From: Thermogemmatispora carboxidivorans
Lineage (GTDB): Bacteria > Chloroflexota > Ktedonobacteria > Ktedonobacterales > Ktedonobacteraceae
Direction of reading: 5' to 3'
Assembly: GCF_000702505.1 (NCBI RefSeq)
Contig: NZ_JNIM01000001.1
Span: forward strand, 4,998,327-5,062,326
DNA length: 64,000 nucleotides
This document shows positions 13,144 through 21,044 of the stretch, piece by piece (within the stretch, counting starts at the first letter, position 1; every line of letters starts with the position of its first letter). The position numbers and the translations under genes are program-made. The notes under the pieces are model-generated. The model worked only from the letters and a program-made list of their open reading frames with translations. It was not told where the DNA came from and did not search any database.

Positions 13144-14103
13144 GTGATTGAGCAGCAAGCCGTACCCACACACGGCGCCCCATCTGGTCCCGTCCGCTAT
13201 TTGCAGTTTGAGCATCTGCTCCAGTTCCCAACTCTCGTACATGCAATCTTTACTCGCCACGGTGGCTACAGTCAGTCTCCCTGCGCCAGTTTCAATGTCT
13301 CTTTTAAGGAAGATCAGCCGGAGGCAGCAGCGGCCAACCGCCTGCTCGCGCTGCAGGCCCTTGGTCTGGAGGGCTGGCCCTGCGCGACGGTATGGCAGAT
13401 CCACAGTGCCGAGGTGGCCCTTTTTGAGGGCGCTCGCTGGGAAGACTGGCTTCCGGACTGGCCCTATCGGGCTGTGGAGGTGGCTGGCCGCCCGGTGATC
13501 TGGACCCCCCGTCCCCGCCGCAAGGCCGACGCTATTATGACAGCAGAGCGCAATGTGGTCCTGGCGATGTCCTTCGCCGACTGTCTGCCGCTGCTCTTTT
13601 ATGATCCCCAGCACCAGGTCATCGCCCTGGCGCATGCCGGCTGGCGCGGTACAGCGCGCGGGATCGCTCTGACAACTGTCGAGGCCCTGTATCAGCATTT
13701 TGGCAGCGCTCCTGAGAGTCTGCTGGTCGGCATCGGGCCAGGCATCGGTGCCTGTTGCTACGTGGTCGATGAGCTGGTGCGCGATCTGTTCTATGGCCGA
13801 CGCGAGTTTGCGGAGCTGCCTGTCCGCCCAGATCTGCGTAACCTGGTAGCCGAGTCTGCCGTATTCTCTCTGGTACCTGCCTCCCAGGATTCACCGGCTC
13901 CTTCTGATGAGTCACAGCTCCGTCTGGATCTGTGGGAGACGAACCGCCGGCAGCTCTTGCTGGCCGGGGTGAAGGCTGAGCATATTGCGCTCGCTGGTCT
14001 CTGTACGGCCTGCCACCAGGCGGACTTCTTTTCGTATCGCGCTGAGCGGGGACGTACAGGCCGCTTCCCGGTACTGATGGCCCTGCGCGCCGAAGGGGCC
14101 TGA
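13144..14103 (+). CDS. pgeF: PgeF/YfiH-type multicopper-fold protein (peptidoglycan editing factor)
   Basis: A 319-residue protein of the YfiH (laccase-domain) family. Conserved segments include FNVSF, QIHSAEVALF, ADAIMT, SFADCLPLLFYD, HAGWRGTARGI, IGPGIGACCYVV and LCTACHQADFFSYRAERG. They hold the His/Cys zinc site that in E. coli YfiH hydrolyses misincorporated residues from UDP-MurNAc and that in other members acts as a purine nucleoside phosphorylase. The GTG at 13144 was chosen because it follows GAGGAG by seven bases. An earlier ATG at 13087 would overlap a TACAAT-type -10 sequence. It sits directly before yggS, the usual arrangement. Confidence 0.85.
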   Translation: MIEQQAVPTHGAPSGPVRYLQFEHLLQFPTLVHAIFTRHGGYSQSPCASFNVSFKEDQPEAAAANRLLALQALGLEGWPCATVWQIHSAEVALFEGARWEDWLPDWPYRAVEVAGRPVIWTPRPRRKADAIMTAERNVVLAMSFADCLPLLFYDPQHQVIALAHAGWRGTARGIALTTVEALYQHFGSAPESLLVGIGPGIGACCYVVDELVRDLFYGRREFAELPVRPDLRNLVAESAVFSLVPASQDSPAPSDESQLRLDLWETNRRQLLLAGVKAEHIALAGLCTACHQADFFSYRAERGRTGRFPVLMALRAEGA

Positions 14104-14237
14104 GTGCACTCTCTAGGAGCGAGATAAGCAAGATGGCCAGGCAACGAGCAGAGAGGCTGAGAGCGTCCATCTGGCCTGTGATTCTGGCTGCGACAAGGAC
14201 GGCCTGACCTGGAGCAGAGGGCAGGAGGGTAGAGGCA

Positions 14238-14972
14238 ATGAGAGAGTCGTATGTCTATGGCACGGAAGAGCAGTTACAAGAGCGGTTGGCAATCAACCTG
14301 GCGCGAGTACGCAACAGGATGGCTGAGGCCGCTGCGCGAGTAGGCCGCCGCCCGGAGGAGATTACGCTCGTGGCGGTCTCCAAGACGTTTCCAGTCGAAT
14401 TTGTGAAGATAGCGTATAATCTTGGCGTGACTGATTTCGGCGAGAACCGGGTGCAGGAGGCCTTGCCGAAAATCGCCGCTTTCCACCCCCCTTCGCTACA
14501 CTGGCATATGATTGGTCGCCTGCAAAGTAATAAGGCGAAGAAGGTAGCCGAGGCTTTCGATTGGGTGGAAAGCATCGAGAGCTGGCATAGCGCTCAAACC
14601 CTCAATCGCCACGCCGCCAGCCTGGGGCGGCGCATCCCCATCTTGCTGGAGGTAAATGTGGCCGGCGAGAGCAGTAAGGGCGGCGTCAATCCAGATGAGC
14701 TGCCCGAGTTCGCCCGCCAGGTGGCCGCTCTCCCCCAGCTGGAAGTCCAGGGCCTGATGACAGTGGCTCCCCTGGTGAGCGATGCCGAAGAGGTTCGCCC
14801 TGTTTTTCGAACCTTGCGTCAGCTAGGCGAACGTCTGCGCACTCTGCTGCCGCAGTGCCCCTGGCAGCATCTTTCTATGGGCATGACCGATGACTACTGG
14901 GTCGCGATCGAGGAAGGCGCTACTATCGTGCGCATCGGGCGGGCGATTTTCGGCGAGCGCCCGCGACAGTGA
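14238..14972 (+). CDS. yggS: YggS family PLP-homeostasis protein
   Basis: A 244-residue single-domain alanine racemase-fold protein (the YggS/PLPBP family). The PLP lysine is in LVAVSKTFP, and the other hallmarks FGENRVQEA, WHMIGRLQSNKAKK, LEVNVAGESSKGG, GLMTVAP and SMGMTDDYWVAIEEGATIVRIG are complete. These proteins buffer free pyridoxal phosphate and amino/keto acid pools in the cytoplasm and are not racemases. The ATG at 14238 follows GGAGG. It starts a tight run with the DUF6391, yggT and yggU genes (11-base gap to the next). Confidence 0.92.
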   Translation: MRESYVYGTEEQLQERLAINLARVRNRMAEAAARVGRRPEEITLVAVSKTFPVEFVKIAYNLGVTDFGENRVQEALPKIAAFHPPSLHWHMIGRLQSNKAKKVAEAFDWVESIESWHSAQTLNRHAASLGRRIPILLEVNVAGESSKGGVNPDELPEFARQVAALPQLEVQGLMTVAPLVSDAEEVRPVFRTLRQLGERLRTLLPQCPWQHLSMGMTDDYWVAIEEGATIVRIGRAIFGERPRQ

Positions 14973-14983
14973 AGGATTGAACG

Positions 14984-15481
14984 ATGAAACCTGGCGATTT
15001 TCTTTTCAGCCGCCGCATGCGGCAGAACCACGCGCTGGAGCACGCTACGGTCACCATCCTGAGCCGCATGGTGCCCGATCTGCGCGTCTCTGCGCGCGCG
15101 ACAACCGATGGCTTTTTGATGTTTGGCAGCGATGTTGATGTAGAGGTTTTGCGCCACGCCGCGGAGGAGGCTCTCCAGCGCCTTCAGGCCGGCGAGGCCG
15201 AGCTGGCAATTCACCCCAACTGCGGCACTAACCTGGCCGTGGGCATCTCGCTGGTTACCATCGGAACCATGCTCGGCTTTGCTTCCTCACGGACACGGAC
15301 ACGGGTCACTTCGACGGTTCTTTCTTCTCTGGCCGGACTGCTGGCAGCGCGCCCCCTGGGGGAGCTGGTCCAGAAATACGTGACCACTTTGCCAGATCTG
15401 CGCGGCGTGCGCGTGACCGAGATCAGGCGCCGAAAGATCTTCGGCTTTCAGGTGATTGAGGTCCGTACTGCTCAGGAGTGA
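14984..15481 (+). CDS. DUF6391-type membrane protein
   Basis: A 165-residue protein with the conserved opening QNHALEHATVTIL and a C-terminal half with hydrophobic segments (NLAVGISLVTIGTMLGFA and VLSSLAGLLAARPLG). I recognise it as a DUF6391-like protein, known from cyanobacteria and Chloroflexota and often near yggT or cell-division genes; no function is established. The cysteine in IHPNCGTN precedes the first membrane segment. It sits 11 bases after yggS and overlaps the ribosome site of yggT, so it is very likely co-transcribed. Confidence 0.7.
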   Translation: MKPGDFLFSRRMRQNHALEHATVTILSRMVPDLRVSARATTDGFLMFGSDVDVEVLRHAAEEALQRLQAGEAELAIHPNCGTNLAVGISLVTIGTMLGFASSRTRTRVTSTVLSSLAGLLAARPLGELVQKYVTTLPDLRGVRVTEIRRRKIFGFQVIEVRTAQE

Positions 15482-15485
15482 TGCT

Positions 15486-15764
15486 ATGTTTGGTCTGCCG
15501 ATCCCAATCTTTCATTGGATTGTTCAGTATGGCATTGGCCTGATCCTTTTTACGCTGGTCTTACGGGCCATCGCTTCGTGGTTTGGCCTGGATGAGCGCT
15601 ATGGCTTTTTCCGCTTTCTTGCAAGCTACACCGACCCGTTCATCAAGCCAGTGCGCCGGCTGGTGCCGCCGATCATGTTCATCGATGTCTCGTTCATGAT
15701 CACCATGTTCCTGCTGTATACCCTGATGGTGCTGCTACTCCAGGCATTACCCCCAACATGGTAG
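15486..15764 (+). CDS. yggT: YggT family integral membrane protein
   Basis: A 92-residue protein with two long hydrophobic segments flanking the family motif FLASYTDPFIKPVRRLVPP (about residues 39-57). YggT proteins are small membrane proteins next to yggS in most phyla and have been tied to osmotic tolerance and to division-ring placement in plastids. The ATG at 15486 follows CAGGAG, which overlaps the stop of the preceding gene. The earlier in-frame codons lie inside that gene. Confidence 0.88.
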   Translation: MFGLPIPIFHWIVQYGIGLILFTLVLRAIASWFGLDERYGFFRFLASYTDPFIKPVRRLVPPIMFIDVSFMITMFLLYTLMVLLLQALPPTW

Positions 15765-15848
15765 CTCCTTGCGGAACAGATGGGAAAAGGCAGACAGACA
15801 GGTGGGAGGCCAGGCCAGGCAAAACCGCGAGATGACAGGCAGAAGAAG

Positions 15849-16112
15849 ATGCTGAGGGTGCAGGCGCATGTGACGCCGGGCAGCCGACGGGAAGCGCTGG
15901 AGTGGGATGGTTCGCGCCTGCGGGTATGGGTGCGAGCTGTGGCGCGTGAGGGCGAGGCAAACGCGGCCCTGCTCGCTCTGGTGGCACGCCGTCTGGGAAT
16001 CGGGCAGCACCAGGTGAGTATTGTCCACGGAGCTACAGCCCGTGAGAAGGTGCTGGCTCTGGAGGGCCTGACTCTGGAGGAAGTCCAGCGCCGCTTAGGT
16101 GGCGGCTCCTGA
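15849..16112 (+). CDS. yggU: DUF167/YggU family protein
   Basis: An 87-residue protein with the YggU pattern: VTPGSRRE, GEANAALLALVARRLG, and VSIVHGATAREK. The family is small, soluble and of unknown function, and usually ends the yggS-yggT-yggU cluster, as here. The ATG at 15849 starts directly before the conserved domain, where the family normally starts. A longer version from 15780 would add a Lys/Gln-rich stretch not typical of the family. Confidence 0.82.
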   Translation: MLRVQAHVTPGSRREALEWDGSRLRVWVRAVAREGEANAALLALVARRLGIGQHQVSIVHGATAREKVLALEGLTLEEVQRRLGGGS

Positions 16113-16327
16113 GTTGTGTCATCCTTCCGTGACGGTAAATCGGCCCGGCCCATCTTACCTGTCCAGGCCGGCTGCTTGAGGCCACCCAGGCCAGCATAGG
16201 ACAGACTCAGCGTCAGGATGAGGGCCAGGAGGGGAAGGCTGCTTGACGCTGACAGGTCAGGAGCTCCTGGCGTCGCAGCGCTTCCCTTCTCCTGCAGAGA
16301 AGTTTTTTGGCCCTTTGCAACGGGTGT

Positions 16328-17722
16328 TCAGTTCTCCAGGCCGCGCAGGAGCAGATCGGCCTCTTCAGGAGAGAGCCGCCCCTCAGCTACCATGCGCAGG
16401 ATGGCGGCACGGGCTTCGGCGCTTTCGCTGCCGCGCTCATGAGTGCAGTCCCCACCGGTTAGATCAATCCGCCAGCTACGCCGCCGCCTCAGCTCGCGGG
16501 CCACCTCAGAAGCTTCACGCCCTAGCTCGCGGCCCAGACGCCCTAGCTCCTCACCGACAGAGGCAAATTCCCGTCCCAATTGCCGCCCCCACTGATCCCA
16601 GGCGGGTCCCCAGGACCAGGACCAGGACGGTCTTCTCAGTCCCCAGGTTGCTGGTGCACCCGCTCCCCGCAGGCTAAGGTCACCACCAACTTGCAGCTCC
16701 ATGGTGGCTGCCCCATCGCCGTAGGTGAGACTCACGGCCCCACCATCAGGAACAGGCACGTTGGCGCCGCTGATCGAACCCGAGACAACTGCCTCTATCT
16801 TGAGGTTGGCCTGCTCGGGCAGGATAATACGCGCATCGCCTCCAACACGCAGGCGCGTATAGCTGCCCGCCGGAAACGTACCGGCCAGCGAGAGATTGCC
16901 GCCGATCGCGCTGGCTTCGACGCCCCCACCCATTTCACGTAGATCAACGTCGCCGCCTACATGCCCCAGGCGGAGCGGGCCGGCCAGCGCCACCCCGCTC
17001 AGATCACCCCCAATGTTCCCTAGCTCAACCTCGCCAGCCAGCACCTGGATAAAGACATCACCCCCAATGTTATTGGCGTACAGGCGCTGCGCCTGAACAA
17101 CGCGCAGGTCACCGCCAACATTGCCCAGTGACAGCGCGGCTTCAGCACTCTCTTCAAACCGACAGTCGCCGCCAACGTTGCCCGCCTCGCAGCGACGCCG
17201 CACCTGACGCACCTCGAGATCGTCACCAATATGGTCGATATCAGCTTCCTCCAGCTCGCTCAGCTGGACCTTTCCCCCAACTCCATGCCGCACGCGGAGG
17301 GTTCCCAGGCGCCGCGCCCGCAGGTCAGCACCACAGGCCAGCACCTCTGCCGGCTCCTGAATGGCTTCCAACACCAGGTCGCCTTCACAATGGCTGAGTC
17401 TGGTCCCTCCGCTGATCTCGCTCAGCACCACATCGCGCGCCTTCTCGATGCTGACATGCCCGCTCAGGCGCCGCACATAGAGATCAGTGATGGCCTTCGA
17501 TCCTCCCAAGAAACGGCTGCCCAACGGGATGCGCAACGTCAGGTCGCCGACACCACCACGAATCTTGAGGAGATCCTGCTCCTGACTGATCTCCGGCAGC
17601 TCGCCAGCGGCCTCCACCGCGATGCTGTTCTCTTCCCAACCCCAGACCTCCAGACTTCCCGCAAGATCCTCAATGCTCACGCGCGGATGCCGCCCAACAG
17701 GAAACAATTGCTGTTGTCCCAT
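16328..17722 (-). CDS. DUF4097-like beta-repeat protein with SHOCT-like C-terminus
   Basis: A 464-residue protein. Residues of about 5-330 form a regular repeat built on N-x-G-G-D-L/V (for example LGNVGGDLRV, ANNIGGDVFI, LGNIGGDLSG, LGHVGGDVDL). This is the pattern of DUF4097-type right-handed beta-solenoids, often called putative adhesins. There is no signal peptide or membrane helix, so a cytoplasmic or membrane-edge location is more likely than secretion. A Trp-rich and Arg/Glu-rich linker leads to a short helical C-terminus (ILRMVAEGRLSPEEADLLL) like the SHOCT motif found at the ends of bacterial membrane or oligomerising proteins. It has its own promoter with an overlapping palindrome. 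Confidence 0.7.
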   Translation of the reverse strand: MGQQQLFPVGRHPRVSIEDLAGSLEVWGWEENSIAVEAAGELPEISQEQDLLKIRGGVGDLTLRIPLGSRFLGGSKAITDLYVRRLSGHVSIEKARDVVLSEISGGTRLSHCEGDLVLEAIQEPAEVLACGADLRARRLGTLRVRHGVGGKVQLSELEEADIDHIGDDLEVRQVRRRCEAGNVGGDCRFEESAEAALSLGNVGGDLRVVQAQRLYANNIGGDVFIQVLAGEVELGNIGGDLSGVALAGPLRLGHVGGDVDLREMGGGVEASAIGGNLSLAGTFPAGSYTRLRVGGDARIILPEQANLKIEAVVSGSISGANVPVPDGGAVSLTYGDGAATMELQVGGDLSLRGAGAPATWGLRRPSWSWSWGPAWDQWGRQLGREFASVGEELGRLGRELGREASEVARELRRRRSWRIDLTGGDCTHERGSESAEARAAILRMVAEGRLSPEEADLLLRGLEN

Positions 17723-17850
17723 CGCTTTTCTCTTCCTCTCTTCCGTTCCTTTTCTTTTTCAGCCCTCTTACTCCACAGACGAACACAGTGCGTCTCCAGA
17801 CCTCAGAGCTATGGCCCATACCCACTGCTCTCCGGAAGCGAGGGCACAAA

Positions 17851-17918
17851 ATCACCATAGCCCTAACTATTAGAGCTATCACTATCGTGATTTTATCACA
17901 ACATTGCCATAAATTCAA
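17851..17918 (-). promoter_or_regulatory. promoter with GTGAT/ATCAC operator-like sites
   Basis: On the minus strand TTGAAT (complement at 17913-17918) and TAAAAT (complement at 17890-17895) are separated by 17 bases, upstream of the DUF4097-like gene. The palindrome GTGATTTTATCAC at 17887-17899 overlaps the -10. Further ATCAC copies lie at 17851-17855 and 17878-17882. A repressor site is likely. The rest of the 17723-18105 gap holds only this region and the terminator below. Confidence 0.55.
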
Positions 17919-18004
17919 CATATCTATGCGAAATAATGCCAATATGATGAGGATATTTTGCCTGGGGGAAGGGTGAGCTGGGAGCTGGCGTCAGCAGCAA
18001 GAAA

Positions 18005-18066
18005 GCGCGACCGACCTGTCCGCTCTGGTCTGGCCTGAGAAATGAAGCGGACCAGGGTGGTCGCGC
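18005..18066 (-). terminator. terminator of the kinase array
   Basis: GCGCGACC at 18005-18012 faces GGTCGCGC at 18059-18066. On the minus strand the second arm is followed by TTTCTTG. It lies 40 bases after the stop of the last kinase-receptor gene. Confidence 0.6.
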
Positions 18067-18105
18067 CTGGCTCCTGGTCGCTGTGTTGCGACCGCGGCTG
18101 GACTG

Positions 18106-20979
18106 CTACTTGAAGAACTTGCCTTCAATCGAGTTAATCTTGATGTGTCCCTGGGCGTCGACGTACAGGACGACGATTGCCTTATCGACGGGGTCGCCGT
18201 TACTCGCGAAAGAGATCTGGCCACTGAGGCCCTGGATCGCTCCGCTGCCACTGATCGTAGTGAGGGCCTGGCGCAGTTTGCTCCCCGTCAGGCTTTGCTG
18301 ATTGCCCCCCAAGCCCAGCGCCCGTCGATAGGCTTCGAGCAAGGTTTCCGTGGCGTCGTAGGCCAGGATCGTATTGAAGTCAGCGCGGGTGTAGCCGTAG
18401 CCACTGTGCTGACCATTGCCGCTATAGAGGCGCGCATAGTCGCTGAAGAAAGGCGGCAGAGAGCGCCCCAGATAGCTCCACTCATCGGGATAGGCAAAGG
18501 TAGTAAAATGCAGGCGCGTGAAGACTTGCTTGACGTTGCCGTAGCCCTGCGGCTGGTAGAGGGCATCCCCGCCAAGGACAGGTAGCCTGGCGAATGTACC
18601 AGTGGTAGGCAGATACGTGAGCAAGGGCGTAATATCGCTGGCATAGCCTGCAAAGTAGATGAGATCGGGATTCTTGCCCAGGGCATCCGAGAGCAGGGTT
18701 GGCAACTGCTCGGTATGGCTGCGCTGGTAGTGCTCTTCAGCGACGATCTGTCCCCCTGCCTGGGTAAAGGCATCACGGAAGTCGCGGAAGAGGCTGCTAC
18801 TATAGCTATTGCCTGGATCGTAGAAGGCCGCCACGCGGTGGGCGTGAAGGACCTGCAGGGCATAGCGGGCCCCGGCGCTGGCCTGGACGTGGTTGGAGGG
18901 CACCACGCGGAAAAAGTAGGGCGAGAGACCGCTGAGCTGGTCGCTGGAGGCCGTTCCCGAGACGAGCGGGATCTGAGCCTGCGCCAGCACTCCCACCGCA
19001 TTGATGGTCTGCGAGCTGAAGGGCCAGCCCATGACACCCACAATGGTGCGATCCTTGCGAGCCTCCTGCACAATCTGCTGGGCCACCGTACCGGCGTAGT
19101 TGTCTTCGCTGCCCGAGTTGGCAATGAGCAGGCGTAGCTTGAGACCGTTGAGTTCATTGGAATCGTTGAACTCACGCTGCGCCACATAGGCACCCTGCAG
19201 AACCTCTCGCCCGACATCGGCGTCAGATCCGGTAAGCATGGCGCCGATGACGAGCGTCAGGTAAGACGAGCCAGAGGCCAGGACGCGCAGGTTTTCCTGA
19301 TAGATGAGCGCCTCGGCATCATTGCTATCCTCGGCGATGGCCTGAGCAAGATAGGACTGGGCAGAGGCGTAGTCATGAGCTTTGAAGCTTTCAGCCGCTT
19401 GCTGCTTAAGGCTGGCATCTCCACTGGCGCGTGTCGTGTCGAAGATGATGCTGCCATCGCTGAGACCCAGCAGCTCAGGCTGTCCCCCGGTGTCTTTGAT
19501 GGTGAAGGCCCCAATGCCGTTGATGTTGGCCGGCAGCGCTGTGCTGACGGCGGTCGCGCTGCTCTGCTCCTGCGAGCTTCCCGACCCTTGCAGGCGCTGG
19601 CGAAAACCGCTGAAGGCACCCAGGGCAATGGCTCCGATGAGGATCAGCACGAGCACCAGCACCAGAAAACTGGCGATCATCTGGCCATTGTAGCTTCGCT
19701 TGCCTGGTAGGCCAGGCTGGACGACAGGCGGAGGCAGAGGCTGAGGTGTTTGTGGCGCTTGCCCGACCTGACGCTGCCGCCGGCCTGGTACTGGGCCGGT
19801 GACAGGCCCCTGGGCAGTGGGTAGCGCTGAGGGTATCGTGGGCGGGAGCGGCGTAAAGGGACTCCTGCTCGGCGTGCTTACAGTTGTGCTTGTGCCTCTC
19901 GTCGGACTGGCCGGGACGGGACCGGGATAGCTGAAGCCGCCGCTCTGCGGGCGCGATCTGGTAATGGGATGAGCCCCCGTGGTCAGACTGGCACCCAGCA
20001 GGCCAAAGCGCTCCTCCAGGATCTGGTCAACCTCCTGCTTCATCTCACTGGCACTCTGGTAGCGCTTGGTGATATCATTCTGCAGGGCACGGGTCAGCAG
20101 CCGCTCGATCTCCAGCGAGAGCTGTGGGTTGAGCGCGCGCACTGGCGGATAGACAAATGGCGGATGCTCGCGTGGGTCACGGTTGGTCAGCAAATGATGC
20201 ATGGTAGCCGCCAGGGCATAGAGGTCCGAACGCGGGTCGGCCTTCCCTTGATACTGCTCCGGCGGAGCGTAGCCAGGCGTGCCAAGCGCGCTCGTCTGCT
20301 TGCGCGCTGCGTCGGCAGCCAGATCAGGACGCGCGATGCCGAAGTCGACAAGGTGGGCTCGGCCATCGTTGCTGCCGATGATGATATTGGCCGGCTTGAC
20401 GTCGCGATGAACAATTGGCGGCTTGCGGCTGGCCAGGTACTCCAGAACCAGGAGAATATCGGAGGCGTAGACCAGAACGTCGTCTTCGGATAAAGGCCGC
20501 CCCAGGCGATTCAGACGCTCTTCCAGGTTTTCCCCAGCGACATACTCCTGGACCATGAAGTAGTGCGAGCCTTCCTGGAAATGGTCGGTCACCGCCGGCA
20601 CGAGAAAGTGATCAACGCTGGCCAGCGTCGCTACCTCACGCTTGAAGTTGCGCACGTCTTCCTGTAACTGGGCCGGGTCGCTGCTGTCAGAAATCAGCTC
20701 CTTGATGACGACGAGCTTGTTATTGAGCCGTGTATCTTCAGCCAGGAGTACTGCCCCCATCCCCCCTTCGCCCAGAATCTGCTTGATGACATAGCGATCG
20801 TTCTGGAGCCGGTCACCGGGTCGCAGCGAGGTCGAAACTTTCTCTCCCAGCCCTGGCCCCTGCACCTGTGTTTGCTGGGCTCCGCTGAGATCACTCGTCT
20901 CAGCATTTAATCGCCTGCCACATTGGTTACAGAAGCGCCCGCCCGGGCGGTTTTCAGCACCACAGTAAGGGCATTTCAT
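18106..20979 (-). CDS. receptor-like Ser/Thr kinase with extracellular LivK-type domain (copy A, intact kinase)
   Basis: The 957 residues form a clear multidomain receptor. They are a zinc ribbon (CPYC and CNQC, 1-24), a Hanks-type kinase domain (about 60-325), a Pro/Thr-rich linker (330-430), one membrane helix (about 433-457), a short TPR-like helical segment (about 524-565) and a type-1 periplasmic binding domain of the Leu/Ile/Val-binding class (about 572-957; LTGSDADVG and SPYFFRVVPS motifs). All kinase motifs are present: GEGGMG loop, Lys93, HRDVKPAN at 191-198, DFG at 212-214 and the GTPGYAPPE activation end. The fold implies that a small extracellular ligand controls an intracellular kinase. 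It is the last of three tandem paralogues. Confidence 0.9.
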   Translation of the reverse strand: MKCPYCGAENRPGGRFCNQCGRRLNAETSDLSGAQQTQVQGPGLGEKVSTSLRPGDRLQNDRYVIKQILGEGGMGAVLLAEDTRLNNKLVVIKELISDSSDPAQLQEDVRNFKREVATLASVDHFLVPAVTDHFQEGSHYFMVQEYVAGENLEERLNRLGRPLSEDDVLVYASDILLVLEYLASRKPPIVHRDVKPANIIIGSNDGRAHLVDFGIARPDLAADAARKQTSALGTPGYAPPEQYQGKADPRSDLYALAATMHHLLTNRDPREHPPFVYPPVRALNPQLSLEIERLLTRALQNDITKRYQSASEMKQEVDQILEERFGLLGASLTTGAHPITRSRPQSGGFSYPGPVPASPTRGTSTTVSTPSRSPFTPLPPTIPSALPTAQGPVTGPVPGRRQRQVGQAPQTPQPLPPPVVQPGLPGKRSYNGQMIASFLVLVLVLILIGAIALGAFSGFRQRLQGSGSSQEQSSATAVSTALPANINGIGAFTIKDTGGQPELLGLSDGSIIFDTTRASGDASLKQQAAESFKAHDYASAQSYLAQAIAEDSNDAEALIYQENLRVLASGSSYLTLVIGAMLTGSDADVGREVLQGAYVAQREFNDSNELNGLKLRLLIANSGSEDNYAGTVAQQIVQEARKDRTIVGVMGWPFSSQTINAVGVLAQAQIPLVSGTASSDQLSGLSPYFFRVVPSNHVQASAGARYALQVLHAHRVAAFYDPGNSYSSSLFRDFRDAFTQAGGQIVAEEHYQRSHTEQLPTLLSDALGKNPDLIYFAGYASDITPLLTYLPTTGTFARLPVLGGDALYQPQGYGNVKQVFTRLHFTTFAYPDEWSYLGRSLPPFFSDYARLYSGNGQHSGYGYTRADFNTILAYDATETLLEAYRRALGLGGNQQSLTGSKLRQALTTISGSGAIQGLSGQISFASNGDPVDKAIVVLYVDAQGHIKINSIEGKFFK

Positions 20980-21044
20980 GCTCAGCCTACCTTAATAGCA
21001 TATAGAAGAACTTCGAATTTATCGCTTCTCTCTGGAGAAGTCGC

